Shown: piece after piece, positions 25,066-32,939 of the stretch
Layout of the letters: the number at the start of each line of letters is the position of its first letter
Numbering within the stretch: the first letter of the stretch is position 1
From: Clostridium sp. CAG:417
GTDB lineage: Bacteria; Bacillota_I; Bacilli_A; RF39; UBA660
Direction: 5' to 3'
Assembly (NCBI GenBank): GCA_000432835.1
Contig: FR890371.1
Coordinates: 1-64,000 of the forward strand
Length of the DNA stretch: 64,000 bases
Position numbers and translations under genes: made by a program
Notes under the pieces: generated by a model
Database searches by the model: none
Told to the model about the DNA's origin: nothing
What the model saw: the letters and a program-made list of their open reading frames with translations, nothing else

Positions 25066-25090
25066 GTTATTGTGTCAATTCTTCTGTACC
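25066..25090. other. Prophage-chromosome junction (attR-type) inside cotJC
   Basis: On the minus strand, CotJC homology reads through GTEEL and then ACACAATAA; normal CotJC continues with His-Leu/Trp-Glu. Divergence begins within or just after the CACA at 25070-25073, so the crossover core lies about 25,070-25,090. The matching attL is outside the window. Confidence 0.65.
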
Positions 25091-25273
25091 AATATCGGTT
25101 AAAATAGCTTTCCCTCTATTATCAGGCATAGTATAACGTTGATTTAAATATCTTAGAGCAGCACTTAGCTCGCCGTTTGCACCGCCATACTGAGTTACGA
25201 GATACTTTGCCATTTTTAAATCTTTTGTTTTTATATCAATAGGGTATTGTAATCTTTTTTCATATGCCCACAT
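25067..25273 (-). pseudogene. cotJC: cotJC 5' fragment, interrupted by the prophage
   Basis: 68 codons from ATG 25273 (behind GGAAGGAGG). The sequence MWAYEKRLQYPI, LVTQYGGANGELSAALRYLNQRYTMPD and LTDIGTEEL is the conserved N terminus of CotJC, the manganese-catalase-like spore coat protein of about 190 residues. Its catalytic ligands lie mostly after the break. After GTEELTQ a stop comes from prophage DNA. The 3' part should lie beyond the left prophage end. The start overlaps the CotJAB stop by one base (TAATG). If the prophage excises, the gene is rebuilt. Confidence 0.85.
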
Positions 25274-25779
25274 TAGTTCATTCCTCCTTCCCATGGCCAA
25301 GATGTTTCTTCCCATAAGAATGGTTGATTAATTAAAACATTACTGCTTATAGATATAGGACCATAGTTAGCCTCATATTCTTCCTTTAGAGCATTAGCTC
25401 TTTCTCTGTAATCATTAAATAAAGTTAGTAGGGAACTATTATCTGGGTTGATATCTAAATATAAATTTAGTTCATGGGCCGCAAAAGCATTTTCAGCCAT
25501 ATCTAGGTATAATTTTTGTTGGTCAGTAGTTGCGGTTAAATTAACTGGTTGATAATTATCATATTCTGAATAAAGATTTGAAAATAAGTTACCTTTTTGG
25601 AATCCTTCACTAGGGGTGAATAGAGTAACAGGACTATTATTGTTAGTTACTTGATTTTGAAAATTGTTATTTACTGATGGGACATTTGTCATAAAATCAT
25701 CATAATTTGTGTCAAAATCATTCATGTTGTTATTTCTATCCATTTGGTAACTATTTCTTAAATAATTATAGTTATACAT
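25273..25779 (-). CDS. Fused CotJA-CotJB spore coat protein
   Basis: Start set at ATG 25779 (AAGGAGG seven bases upstream). The 168 residues have an N/Y-rich head (1-45), then a CotJA-like stretch (LFTPSEGFQKGNLFSNLYSEYD, about 53-74) and a CotJB part: AAHELNLYLDINPDN (about 100-114), a helix, EANYGPIS and the Trp-rich end WEETSWPWEG. In Bacillus cotJA and cotJB are separate genes before cotJC; here they are one. It is needed with CotJC for the inner spore coat by family knowledge. Confidence 0.8.
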   Translation of the reverse strand: MYNYNYLRNSYQMDRNNNMNDFDTNYDDFMTNVPSVNNNFQNQVTNNNSPVTLFTPSEGFQKGNLFSNLYSEYDNYQPVNLTATTDQQKLYLDMAENAFAAHELNLYLDINPDNSSLLTLFNDYRERANALKEEYEANYGPISISSNVLINQPFLWEETSWPWEGGMN

Positions 25780-25903
25780 ACATCCTCCTTCAAAATAATT
25801 TATTCTATATGTTTTACTAAGTATAGGCAAATAACTCATTTTTATAAAATAAAACGTATATTTTTAAATTTTGTAAATATAATAAAAATGAATATTAAAT
25901 ATT

Positions 25904-25930
25904 TTAGCACTCTCTATTGACAAGTGCTAA
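25904..25930. promoter_or_regulatory. CIRCE operator (HrcA site)
   Basis: TTAGCACTC (25904-25912), nine bases, AAGTGCTAA (25922-25930): the inverted repeat of the CIRCE element with one mismatch in the right arm. HrcA represses heat-shock genes through it. Confidence 0.92.
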
Positions 25931-25945
25931 AAGAAGTGGTATAAC
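25917..25945 (+). promoter_or_regulatory. hsp20 promoter overlapping CIRCE
   Basis: TTGACA at 25917-25922 and TATAAC at 25940-25945, spacing 17. The -35 box lies inside CIRCE, so HrcA binding blocks RNA polymerase. Confidence 0.8.
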
Positions 25946-25971
25946 TATAATTGTGAAAGGAAGATGATATT

Positions 25972-26358
25972 ATGTTAATACCAAAATTATATTTTGATGA
26001 TTCATTAAGTAATTTTTTTGAAGGAGATTCTACAAAAATGAAGTGTGATATTTATGAAAAAGAAAATAAATATTATGTTGAAATGGATTTGCCTGGTTTC
26101 AAGAAGGATGAAATTAAGATTGAATGCAATAAAGGCAATTTAGTTATTTCCGCTGAAAAATGTGAAAAAGATGATGAAGAGGATAATGAACGTAATTATC
26201 TTCGTCGTGAAAGAGTTTATAATAAATACTCTAGAAGTTTCTATTTAGGAGATGTAGCAGAAGAGGAGATTAGCGCTAAGTTTAGCGATGGTACTTTGAC
26301 TGTTGTTGTTCCTAAAAAACAAGAAGTTGAAACTAAAAAATATATTGATATTGAATAA
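25972..26358 (+). CDS. hsp20: Small heat shock protein, Hsp20 family
   Basis: 128 residues, almost all alpha-crystallin domain: MKCDIYEKENKYYVEMDLPGF start, EIKIECNKGNLVISA core strands, RSFYLGDVAEEEISAKFSDGTLTVVVPK end with a short C-terminal tail that lacks an obvious IxI motif. It holds unfolding proteins for refolding by chaperones. Monocistronic: CIRCE-controlled promoter upstream and a strong terminator downstream. Confidence 0.93.
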   Translation: MLIPKLYFDDSLSNFFEGDSTKMKCDIYEKENKYYVEMDLPGFKKDEIKIECNKGNLVISAEKCEKDDEEDNERNYLRRERVYNKYSRSFYLGDVAEEEISAKFSDGTLTVVVPKKQEVETKKYIDIE

Positions 26359-26360
26359 TC

Positions 26361-26388
26361 AAATAGACCCCGTGGGGTCTATTTTTTT
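26361..26388 (+). terminator. hsp20 terminator
   Basis: AAATAGACCCC (26361-26371) pairs with GGGGTCTATTT (26374-26384) and a T-run follows. Confidence 0.9.
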
Positions 26389-26390
26389 GT

Positions 26391-26418
26391 AAAAAAAAAC
26401 TAGTTCAATGAACTAGTT
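26391..26418 (-). terminator. Terminator of the zinc-ribbon membrane gene
   Basis: On the minus strand AACTAGTTC (26418-26410) and GAACTAGTT (26406-26398) form a 9-bp stem followed by a T-run (A-run on + at 26391-26399). Confidence 0.85.
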
Positions 26419-27010
26419 AATTTAGTTTTGTACCACAATTAGTGCAGAATTTTTCATCGCCATTAATTTTTGTACCACAGTTAGTACAAAATTTATTAGA
26501 GTCTGTACTAGGGGTAGTATTATTTGTATTTGTAGTATTTTGATTATTATTGTTTTCCCCAATTGGTCCATTAGGTGAAGTTATAACATCTTTATCAAAT
26601 ACTTTATCAGAGAATCCTAATATTGGGTACATAATAAATGGGAATAATGTCATTAATATGGCATATCCAACTTCTTGATGGAATTTTTTAGCGATGTTGT
26701 AATTACAAAAGAACATAGCTACCAGATTTGCTAAACTACAAAGTGTACTTAGCCCTGGGATATGTAACAATGATACGATTGTTCCGGAAATGATAAGTAA
26801 GAACCACCACCAATTAAGTCCGGCAATTTCTACTAAAATCCAAGAGTTATAAAAGGGAATAATTGCCTCCCAACCTTGTTTGCCGGCTTTTACAAATACT
26901 TTCCATAAAGCAACTAGGTAAACAACTAAAACTGCTAATACAATTAAGCCAATGATTAATGCAAAGGCACCTAATGCTACAAATAAGTTATCATAATTAG
27001 AACTATACAT
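26417..27010 (-). CDS. Multi-pass membrane protein with C-terminal zinc ribbons (DUF5684-like)
   Basis: 197 residues: hydrophobic N-terminal segment (about 12-36), the conserved LWKVFVKAGKQGWEAIIPFYN loop (about 35-54) and three more membrane helices to about 130, an Asn/Thr-rich linker, then two CxNCG knuckles (FCTNCGTKI, FCTNCGTKL) forming one zinc ribbon. The KAGK-GW loop is typical of DUF5684 proteins. Function not known. Monocistronic. Confidence 0.75.
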   Translation of the reverse strand: MYSSNYDNLFVALGAFALIIGLIVLAVLVVYLVALWKVFVKAGKQGWEAIIPFYNSWILVEIAGLNWWWFLLIISGTIVSLLHIPGLSTLCSLANLVAMFFCNYNIAKKFHQEVGYAILMTLFPFIMYPILGFSDKVFDKDVITSPNGPIGENNNNQNTTNTNNTTPSTDSNKFCTNCGTKINGDEKFCTNCGTKLN

Positions 27011-27066
27011 AATTTCCTCCTTCTCCTAAATTATAATATATTACTTTCATTATCTCAATATGTTTC

Positions 27067-28071
27067 TTAGATATTATTTTCTGCTTGTAAAGCGGTAATA
27101 GCAACAACGCCTACAATATCATCAGCAGAGCAACCTCTTGATAGGTCATTAACTGGTTTTGCAAGACCTTGGGTTACTGGTCCATAGGCATCAGCGTGAG
27201 CTAGTCTCTCGGTAATTTTATAGGCAATATTTCCAGCATCTAAGTCTGGGAATATTAAAACATTAGCGGATCCTGCTACAGTAGAATTAGGAGCCTTTTT
27301 CTTTGCAACTTCTGGTATGATAGCTGCATCAAACTGCATTTCGCCATCAGCATTATAGTTTGAATAGTTTTGTTTAAATATTTTAACAGCGTTACTTACT
27401 TTATCAACATCACTACACTTAGATGTGCCAAAAGTTGAATGTGATAGGAAGGCAATGTTAGGTTCTTCCTCAACTAATAGTTTAAATGTTTCAGCGGATG
27501 TTTTGGCTATTTCACTAAGTTCCTCACTTGTTGGATTTTGGACCATTCCACAATCAGAATAAACAAATACCCCGCTAGCTCCATAATTACAATTTGGGAC
27601 ATCCATTAAAAAGAATGATGAAGCGATTTTTGTATTAGGGGCAGTTTTTAAAATTTGAAGAGCCGGTCTTAATGTATCAGCAGTACTGTTTATCGCACCA
27701 CTAACTTGACCATCTGCTAAGCCTAATTTAACAAGCATACAACCAAAATATAGATAATTGTTTAGAATAGTATTTCTAGCATCTTCCATTGAGATGTTTT
27801 TCTTTTTACGTAATTCATAGAAGTTATTAATAAGTTCTTCTGTTTTTTCATAATTTTTAGGGTCAATAACTTTTATATCGGAAATATATATATTATTATC
27901 TTTGGCAAGAGAATATATAGCGTCTTTTTCACCAACTAAAATAATATTAGCAAACCCTTCATCTGTTATCTTTCTTGCAGCTTCTATTGTTCTAATGTCA
28001 CTTGTTTCGGGAAGAACAATAGTCTTTAAATTTTTTCTTACTCTTTCTTTAATATTATCAATAAATTTCAT
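27067..28071 (-). CDS. pta: Phosphate acetyltransferase
   Basis: 334 residues with the Pta family core: IVLPETSDIRTIEAARKI at the start, GLADGQVSGAINSTADTLRPALQIL (about 118-142), FMDVPN, FLSHSTFGT (about 208-216) and C-terminal VFPDLDAGNIAYKITERLA. It converts acetyl-CoA and phosphate to acetyl phosphate, the step before ATP formation by acetate kinase. Length is normal for the short bacterial type. No ackA gene lies beside it. RBS AGGATTG weak. Confidence 0.95.
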   Translation of the reverse strand: MKFIDNIKERVRKNLKTIVLPETSDIRTIEAARKITDEGFANIILVGEKDAIYSLAKDNNIYISDIKVIDPKNYEKTEELINNFYELRKKKNISMEDARNTILNNYLYFGCMLVKLGLADGQVSGAINSTADTLRPALQILKTAPNTKIASSFFLMDVPNCNYGASGVFVYSDCGMVQNPTSEELSEIAKTSAETFKLLVEEEPNIAFLSHSTFGTSKCSDVDKVSNAVKIFKQNYSNYNADGEMQFDAAIIPEVAKKKAPNSTVAGSANVLIFPDLDAGNIAYKITERLAHADAYGPVTQGLAKPVNDLSRGCSADDIVGVVAITALQAENNI

Positions 28072-28148
28072 TTCAATCCTCCATACATTATAATTTTAAC
28101 AGAAAAAAATATAGTAGAATCAAAAAATAACATTATTTGACACAATTA

Positions 28149-28190
28149 AACAAAAAACAAGATGTTAAATTAATTTTTTCATCTTGTTAT
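28149..28190 (-). terminator. Terminator overlapping the end of the transglutaminase-like gene
   Basis: On the minus strand AACAAGATG, part of the last codons, pairs with CATCTTGTT followed by a T-run. It ends the 297-residue gene. Confidence 0.7.
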
Positions 28191-29058
28191 TTATTTCTTC
28201 ATATTTCTCTTTATTTTCAGAATAAAAATTTTCAAACATATCGATATTTTCTCCACATATTATATGAGTGTTTATTTCTTCCATTAAATTTTTGGCATAT
28301 GTTTCTTCTTCTTTTTGCATTATCCTTTTAATGTTTCTTCTTTTATTCAAATTAAATTTAATGAACTTTTTATTAATAATAATTGAAGAATTATCTTTGG
28401 TTAGAAATTTGTTGTTGGTTGGATCTAAATAATAAACCTTATCGTTATATTCACTAATGGTAATTAAGTGATTACCTATAATAGACTGTAAAAAAGAAAT
28501 ATCAGCTGAATCTTTTTTTATTAATGCTGGAATAGTATAAGATTTAATATTTTTTTCTTGTAAGATATCATTGAGAAGTGTTGCTATATGTCTACAACAA
28601 GCTAGACCAGTTATAGTTTCAGTACCCAGTGATCTAAGAATATCCTTATTGTTATCTGTGCAATATTTAAAATGTTTATTATATGATAAATAACCATTGT
28701 TAAGCGCAAATGTTAATCCTGCATTTATATCTATTGGACTCTTTAATTCTAGTTTATCATTTAATTTTACATAAGATTTTACTACATCTTTGTATATAGA
28801 AACTATATCTTCAATATCTTTGGTGTAGTGTTCTGGAAATGATAGTATTAAAAATAAATACGTGATGTTTGATAATATGTTTATATCCATTGGAATCATC
28901 GTACTGAAATCGGTATTGAGTGCTAAAAGGAGAGAGGTAAAGGATGATACTGGGACAAATACGTTCCCAATTTTTCTTGCTGTGTCTATTTTGGGTTTAA
29001 AGTCATTATAATTAATATTTTTTAGTAGGGTTTTATAAAGATATAGTAAATTATTCAT
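28165..29058 (-). CDS. Transglutaminase/papain-like cysteine-fold protein
   Basis: 297 residues, not closely matched to a named protein. A Cys followed by a helix (GLACCRHIATLLNDIL, about 146-161), a His start of a strand (GNHLITI, about 196-202) and an Asp in YYLDPTNN (about 212-219) are in the order and spacing of the Cys-His-Asp triad of the transglutaminase-like fold. The N-terminal 100 residues are helical. It may process or cross-link proteins; the fold assignment is inference from the pattern. Confidence 0.5.
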   Translation of the reverse strand: MNNLLYLYKTLLKNINYNDFKPKIDTARKIGNVFVPVSSFTSLLLALNTDFSTMIPMDINILSNITYLFLILSFPEHYTKDIEDIVSIYKDVVKSYVKLNDKLELKSPIDINAGLTFALNNGYLSYNKHFKYCTDNNKDILRSLGTETITGLACCRHIATLLNDILQEKNIKSYTIPALIKKDSADISFLQSIIGNHLITISEYNDKVYYLDPTNNKFLTKDNSSIIINKKFIKFNLNKRRNIKRIMQKEEETYAKNLMEEINTHIICGENIDMFENFYSENKEKYEEINNKMKKLI

Positions 29059-29174
29059 CTTATCCTTCCTTTTCTTGCACTTATTGTACTCTTTTACAAT
29101 ATACTTGTAAACTGATATTTTTTATGCACTAGCAATTTTTCATTATATCGGTTATAATTATTTTGGTGATTTAA

Positions 29175-29882
29175 ATGGAACGTTTACAAAAGGTGATAGC
29201 TCAAGCTGGAATTTGTTCAAGAAGAAAGGCTGAAGAGTTAGTAAAGGATGGAAAGGTTAAAGTTAATAATGAGGTAGCAACACTTGGAATGCAGGTAGAA
29301 TCTAGTGATACTATTACTGTGTGTGGGAAACTTATAAGAAAAGAAGAGAAGGTTTATTTTCTTCTTAATAAGCCAAGGGGTGTTATTTGTACTGCAAGTG
29401 ATGATAAGAATAGAAAAACAGTTGTGGATTTAATTAAAACGGATAAAAGAATATATCCAGTAGGAAGACTTGATTATGATACTACAGGAGCTCTTATTTT
29501 AACTAATGATGGTGAACTTGCTAATGTACTTATGCATCCAAAAAATGGAATAACGAAAGTCTATTATGTAAAAATGGAAGGTAAGTTACTTGGGGATGAA
29601 ATTCATACATTAGAAAGAGGAATTGTCGTAGATAATAAAACTTTAAAACCTGATAAGATTAAATTTAGAAAGTATGACGCTAGTACTAATGTTACTTATG
29701 CTTCTGTTATTTTACACGAAGGCCATAATCATGAAATAAAAAAATTATTTGAATATATTAATCATCCAGTCATAAAATTAAAGAGAGAAAGTATTGCATT
29801 TTTAGATATCTTATCACTAAAGAGTGGAGAATATAGAATGTTAAATCCAAAGGAGGTACAAAAACTATATAGTTTGAAATAG
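29175..29882 (+). CDS. rluB: 23S rRNA pseudouridine synthase, RluB/RsuA family
   Basis: 235 residues: S4 RNA-binding domain at 1-50 (ERLQKVIAQAGICSRRKAEELV), then the RsuA-type catalytic domain with Asp100 in PVGRLDYDTTGAL, NKPRGVICT and the final VIKLKRESI pattern. It forms pseudouridine in 23S rRNA (RluB, position 2605) or 16S (RsuA); the sequence is nearer RluB. The OLE-like RNA follows within about ten bases. Confidence 0.9.
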   Translation: MERLQKVIAQAGICSRRKAEELVKDGKVKVNNEVATLGMQVESSDTITVCGKLIRKEEKVYFLLNKPRGVICTASDDKNRKTVVDLIKTDKRIYPVGRLDYDTTGALILTNDGELANVLMHPKNGITKVYYVKMEGKLLGDEIHTLERGIVVDNKTLKPDKIKFRKYDASTNVTYASVILHEGHNHEIKKLFEYINHPVIKLKRESIAFLDILSLKSGEYRMLNPKEVQKLYSLK

Positions 29883-29884
29883 TT

Positions 29885-30450
29885 TAATGGCGCATTATTC
29901 TAGTCAACTTATTTGTTATGAGGACGGGGATAAACTATCGTTAAAGAGCACATCTATGAAACCTCTGGTGTTTGCTTCTGATGCCCAATTGGGGGTTAAT
30001 GCTGGAGATGAAAATTATGGGCCGGATGTAATGGCATATATCTTTGGACCCATAGTTTGTGGAGACCTAATTTTGTAGTAAGCCTATACGGACATATTCT
30101 GACGGACTTATTATGAGTTAGGAGTAAAAACCTACTTTGTGGCGAAAGTTATGAGTAGCGTAGCTTGTCTTGAGTGAGAGCTTTGGAATTAGGTTAAGGA
30201 CTTCTTGTTTTGGCCAAAAATAAGTTTTCTATACTATGAAATTACTCTTGCAAAAAAGGATTAATAACAAAGATTGTTGGGGAGGAAATCTCCTAGAGTG
30301 TATCTAAATGTGAGATTAAAGTTGGTACTAAGTGGTAATCAAGTTGTATGAATGGTGACATCATACTGATTTCTTTAAAGGGGAACCGCAATACTGGTAA
30401 CGGTATGTAGAAATTGGGGAAAGCCTACTTGACCTAAGACTAAGGATTTA
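29885..30450 (+). ncRNA. ole: Candidate OLE RNA (ornate large extremophilic RNA)
   Basis: About 570 bases between rluB and the OapA-like gene have no credible ORF, are clearly richer in G+C and in GGGG/GAAA/GNRA elements than neighbouring spacers, and hold RNA-type hairpins: ATACTG-GTAA-CGGTAT (30391-30406, GNRA loop), GGAG/CTCC (30281-30293), GTATGA/TCATAC (30346-30366). OLE RNA is about 600 nt, folds elaborately and lies just upstream of oapA in Firmicutes. Length, order and partner gene all agree. The exact ends are not fixed. Identification rests mainly on the OapA context. Confidence 0.72.
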
Positions 30451-30452
30451 TC

Positions 30453-31013
30453 ATGTTTAGAGCCATTATTATAATTATTATGAAGAAAAAAAGTAAAAAT
30501 AAAAATACAAAATGGATTATTACAGTAACAGTATTAGCGTTTATTATTTCTATTGGAATGAGTTTATTTAGTGAAATTGTTTTAGATGATGTTGAACTTA
30601 TGGTCGCTATTGTTATAACTTTGTTGTTTGTAATATTAGGAATTATTTTTGATATTGTAGGAGTAAGTGTTACTTCGGGAAATATTAAAGTGTTTAATAG
30701 TATGAGTTCAAAAAAAGTTAAGGGAGCTCATGTTGCGGTGAAACTTATTAAAAATGCTAGTAAAGTATCATCTGTTTGTTGCGATGTAATAGGGGATGTA
30801 TGTGGGGTTGCATCAGGATCAGCAGGAGTTATAATTGTCACTATTTTAATTACTAATTATCAGGTTAATGACTTGTTAGCGAGCATTTTAACAACAGCTA
30901 TTATTTCAATGCTTACTATTGGAGGTAAAGCTATTGGTAAAGGTTTTGCAATCGATAAAAGCACAAAAATAATATATTTTGTATCAAGAATACTTAGTGT
31001 ATTTAAAAAATAA
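30453..31013 (+). CDS. oapA: OapA-like OLE RNA-associated membrane protein
   Basis: 186 residues with four membrane segments (about 22-40, 45-68, 112-135, 140-158). Between helices 2 and 3 is the family stretch DIVGVSVTSGNIKVFNSM..VKGAH and IKNASKVSSVCCDVIGDVCGVASG, which I associate with OLE-associated protein OapA. OapA anchors OLE RNA at the membrane and is linked to magnesium, cold and alcohol stress responses. ATG 30453 has AAGGA upstream; a second ATG at 30480 has none. It is followed directly by a terminator. Confidence 0.75.
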   Translation: MFRAIIIIIMKKKSKNKNTKWIITVTVLAFIISIGMSLFSEIVLDDVELMVAIVITLLFVILGIIFDIVGVSVTSGNIKVFNSMSSKKVKGAHVAVKLIKNASKVSSVCCDVIGDVCGVASGSAGVIIVTILITNYQVNDLLASILTTAIISMLTIGGKAIGKGFAIDKSTKIIYFVSRILSVFKK

Positions 31014-31015
31014 GG

Positions 31016-31039
31016 AAATGGTCTATGAACCATTTTTTC
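31016..31039 (+). terminator. Terminator of the ole-oapA unit
   Basis: AAATGGT (31016-31022) with ACCATTT (31029-31035) and a short T-run. Confidence 0.8.
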
Positions 31040-31069
31040 TTTTATAGAGTATAAATACATATAAAAATA

Positions 31070-31099
31070 TTGTTAGAAGATGTAAAAATATGATATAAT
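31070..31099 (+). promoter_or_regulatory. argS promoter
   Basis: TTGTTA (31070-31075) and TATAAT (31094-31099), spacing 18. The leader contains one hairpin (GGTGCA/TGCACC, 31115-31137). No T-box sequence is visible. Confidence 0.55.
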
Positions 31100-31166
31100 C
31101 TAACTATTGGTAATTGGTGCAGTAAGAAGTGTTGCACCTTAATAATATTAATAGGGTGATGTAAAG

Positions 31167-32834
31167 GTGAAAGAATATATAAAGAAACATATTTTAGAAA
31201 TACTTAAAGTGGATGAGGATAAAATAAAAATAGAGATACCTCCAAAAGATAATATGGGAGATTATAGTATTCAGTGTGCTAATTTAAGAAATGAAGAGTA
31301 TTCAAATCCTATAGAGATAGCAAACCTAATTAGAGAAAAATTTAATGATGAAGAAAATAACTTTTCGTTAATTAAAGTGATGGGACCATATATTAACTTT
31401 TATTTAAATTATGAAAAGTTTAATGCGGAAGTAATCAAAGATATAGAAATAAATGATCATTATGGTTCTCTAAACCAAGGAAATAATGAAGCTTTACTTA
31501 TAGAGCATACTTCTATTAATCCTAATGCTGAACCTCATATTGGAAGATGTAGAAATAGTTTAATTGGAGACTTCATGAGTAATTTATATGGGTTTACAGG
31601 ATATGAGGTTGAAAGACATTATTTTATTAATGATATTGGTAAAAAAATTGCTCTTCTGGTTATCGGAATAGAAGAGTATGGATTAAAAGATGGTAATTTT
31701 TCATCTATTTTAGATACATATGTAAAAATTAGTAATAGGGCAAAAGAAGATGAAAGTATAGATCAGAAGGCATTTTATTATCTTCAACAAGTAGAAAGTG
31801 GTAACACTGAGATGGTACAAAAGTTTAAAGAAATCACTGATATATGTGTTGAAAGACAATTACAAATATTTGATACTTTAGATATTCATTTTGATGTATT
31901 TACACATGAATCTGATTTTGTTTATAATAACTATTTAGATAATATATTAAAGAGACTAGATAAAACTGGTAGGTTACATGAGGATGAGTTAGGAAGACTA
32001 TATGTAGATTTATCCGGATATGATATACCAACTAGAGAACCAGTGTTAGTATTAACTCGTTCTAATAAAACATCACTATATCCTATGAGAGATATTGCTT
32101 ATACAATTCATAAAATAGAACTTAATCCAAAAAATAATTTTATTGTTTTAGGTGAAGATCAAGAAGTTTATATGAAACAGATTAGTGCAGTATTAGATAT
32201 CTTGGGATATAAGGCTCCAAAACTTATTTCATACTCATATGTTTTATTAGATGGTGACAAGATGTCTACTTCTGCTGGTACTGTTGTTTTAGTTACTGAC
32301 TTTATGAAGGCCGTAAAGAACACTTTGATAAATGAATTTAACAAAAGAAATAGTGAAATATCTGTGGATAAGTTAAATATATTAGTAAATGCTTGTATTA
32401 AATTTACAATGTTAAATGTTTCAAAGAATAAAATAGTTAACTTTAATTTAGAAAATGCAACTAGTTTTGTAGGGGAATCTGGAATGTATATCCTATATAG
32501 TTTGGTAAGAATTAATTCTATATTAAAGAATAATAATATTGAATTAACAGAAGAAATTAAATTTAATAATGAAATAGAAAATAAATTAGTTAAAGAATTA
32601 TCTTTATTTCCTGAAGTAATAGATGAATTGTTAACATCAAATGAACCAGCTCATTTAACTAAATATATTTTTGGAATTGCAGGTTTATTTTCAAAGTTCT
32701 ATGAACAAGTTAATATATCAAATGAAGTTGATGTTGTACTAAAATCTTCAAGAATAAGATTATTAAAGAGTACTGCTAAAGTATTGACTAATGCTTTAAG
32801 TATATTAGGTATTAAGACAATAGATGAGTTATAA
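31167..32834 (+). CDS. argS: Arginyl-tRNA synthetase
   Basis: 555 residues of class I type: N-terminal add-1 domain, HIGH-type HIGR at 124-127 (NPNAEPHIGRCRN), LYPMRDIAYTIHK (about 304-316), KMSTS at 365-369 and the C-terminal helical anticodon domain ending in NALSILGIKTIDEL. It charges tRNA-Arg. GTG start 31167 behind GGTGATG. A terminator follows. Confidence 0.95.
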   Translation: MKEYIKKHILEILKVDEDKIKIEIPPKDNMGDYSIQCANLRNEEYSNPIEIANLIREKFNDEENNFSLIKVMGPYINFYLNYEKFNAEVIKDIEINDHYGSLNQGNNEALLIEHTSINPNAEPHIGRCRNSLIGDFMSNLYGFTGYEVERHYFINDIGKKIALLVIGIEEYGLKDGNFSSILDTYVKISNRAKEDESIDQKAFYYLQQVESGNTEMVQKFKEITDICVERQLQIFDTLDIHFDVFTHESDFVYNNYLDNILKRLDKTGRLHEDELGRLYVDLSGYDIPTREPVLVLTRSNKTSLYPMRDIAYTIHKIELNPKNNFIVLGEDQEVYMKQISAVLDILGYKAPKLISYSYVLLDGDKMSTSAGTVVLVTDFMKAVKNTLINEFNKRNSEISVDKLNILVNACIKFTMLNVSKNKIVNFNLENATSFVGESGMYILYSLVRINSILKNNNIELTEEIKFNNEIENKLVKELSLFPEVIDELLTSNEPAHLTKYIFGIAGLFSKFYEQVNISNEVDVVLKSSRIRLLKSTAKVLTNALSILGIKTIDEL

Positions 32835-32844
32835 AAAATTTAGT

Positions 32845-32876
32845 GGAACTAATCATATTGGTTGGTTTCTTTTTTT
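32845..32876 (+). terminator. argS terminator
   Basis: GGAACTAATC (32845-32854) and GGTTGGTTTC (32860-32869) pair over ten positions including G-U pairs, followed by T to 32876. Confidence 0.75.
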
Positions 32877-32939
32877 ATTACATTGACTATTATAGCCTTT
32901 GAATATTATAATTTGATATAGTAGGAAGGTATTAGTATT

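Noticed and set aside
29887..30078. 63-residue ORF inside the OLE-like RNA
   Set aside because: Poor ribosome site and composition; the region reads better as structured RNA.
29885..30450. RNase P RNA, tmRNA, ROOL or group II intron
   Set aside because: I could not find their conserved motifs (no GAGGAAAGTCC, no tRNA-like ends, no domain V), and the OapA neighbour points to OLE.
31100..31166. T-box leader upstream of argS
   Set aside because: Only a small hairpin; no AGGGTGG-type T-box sequence.
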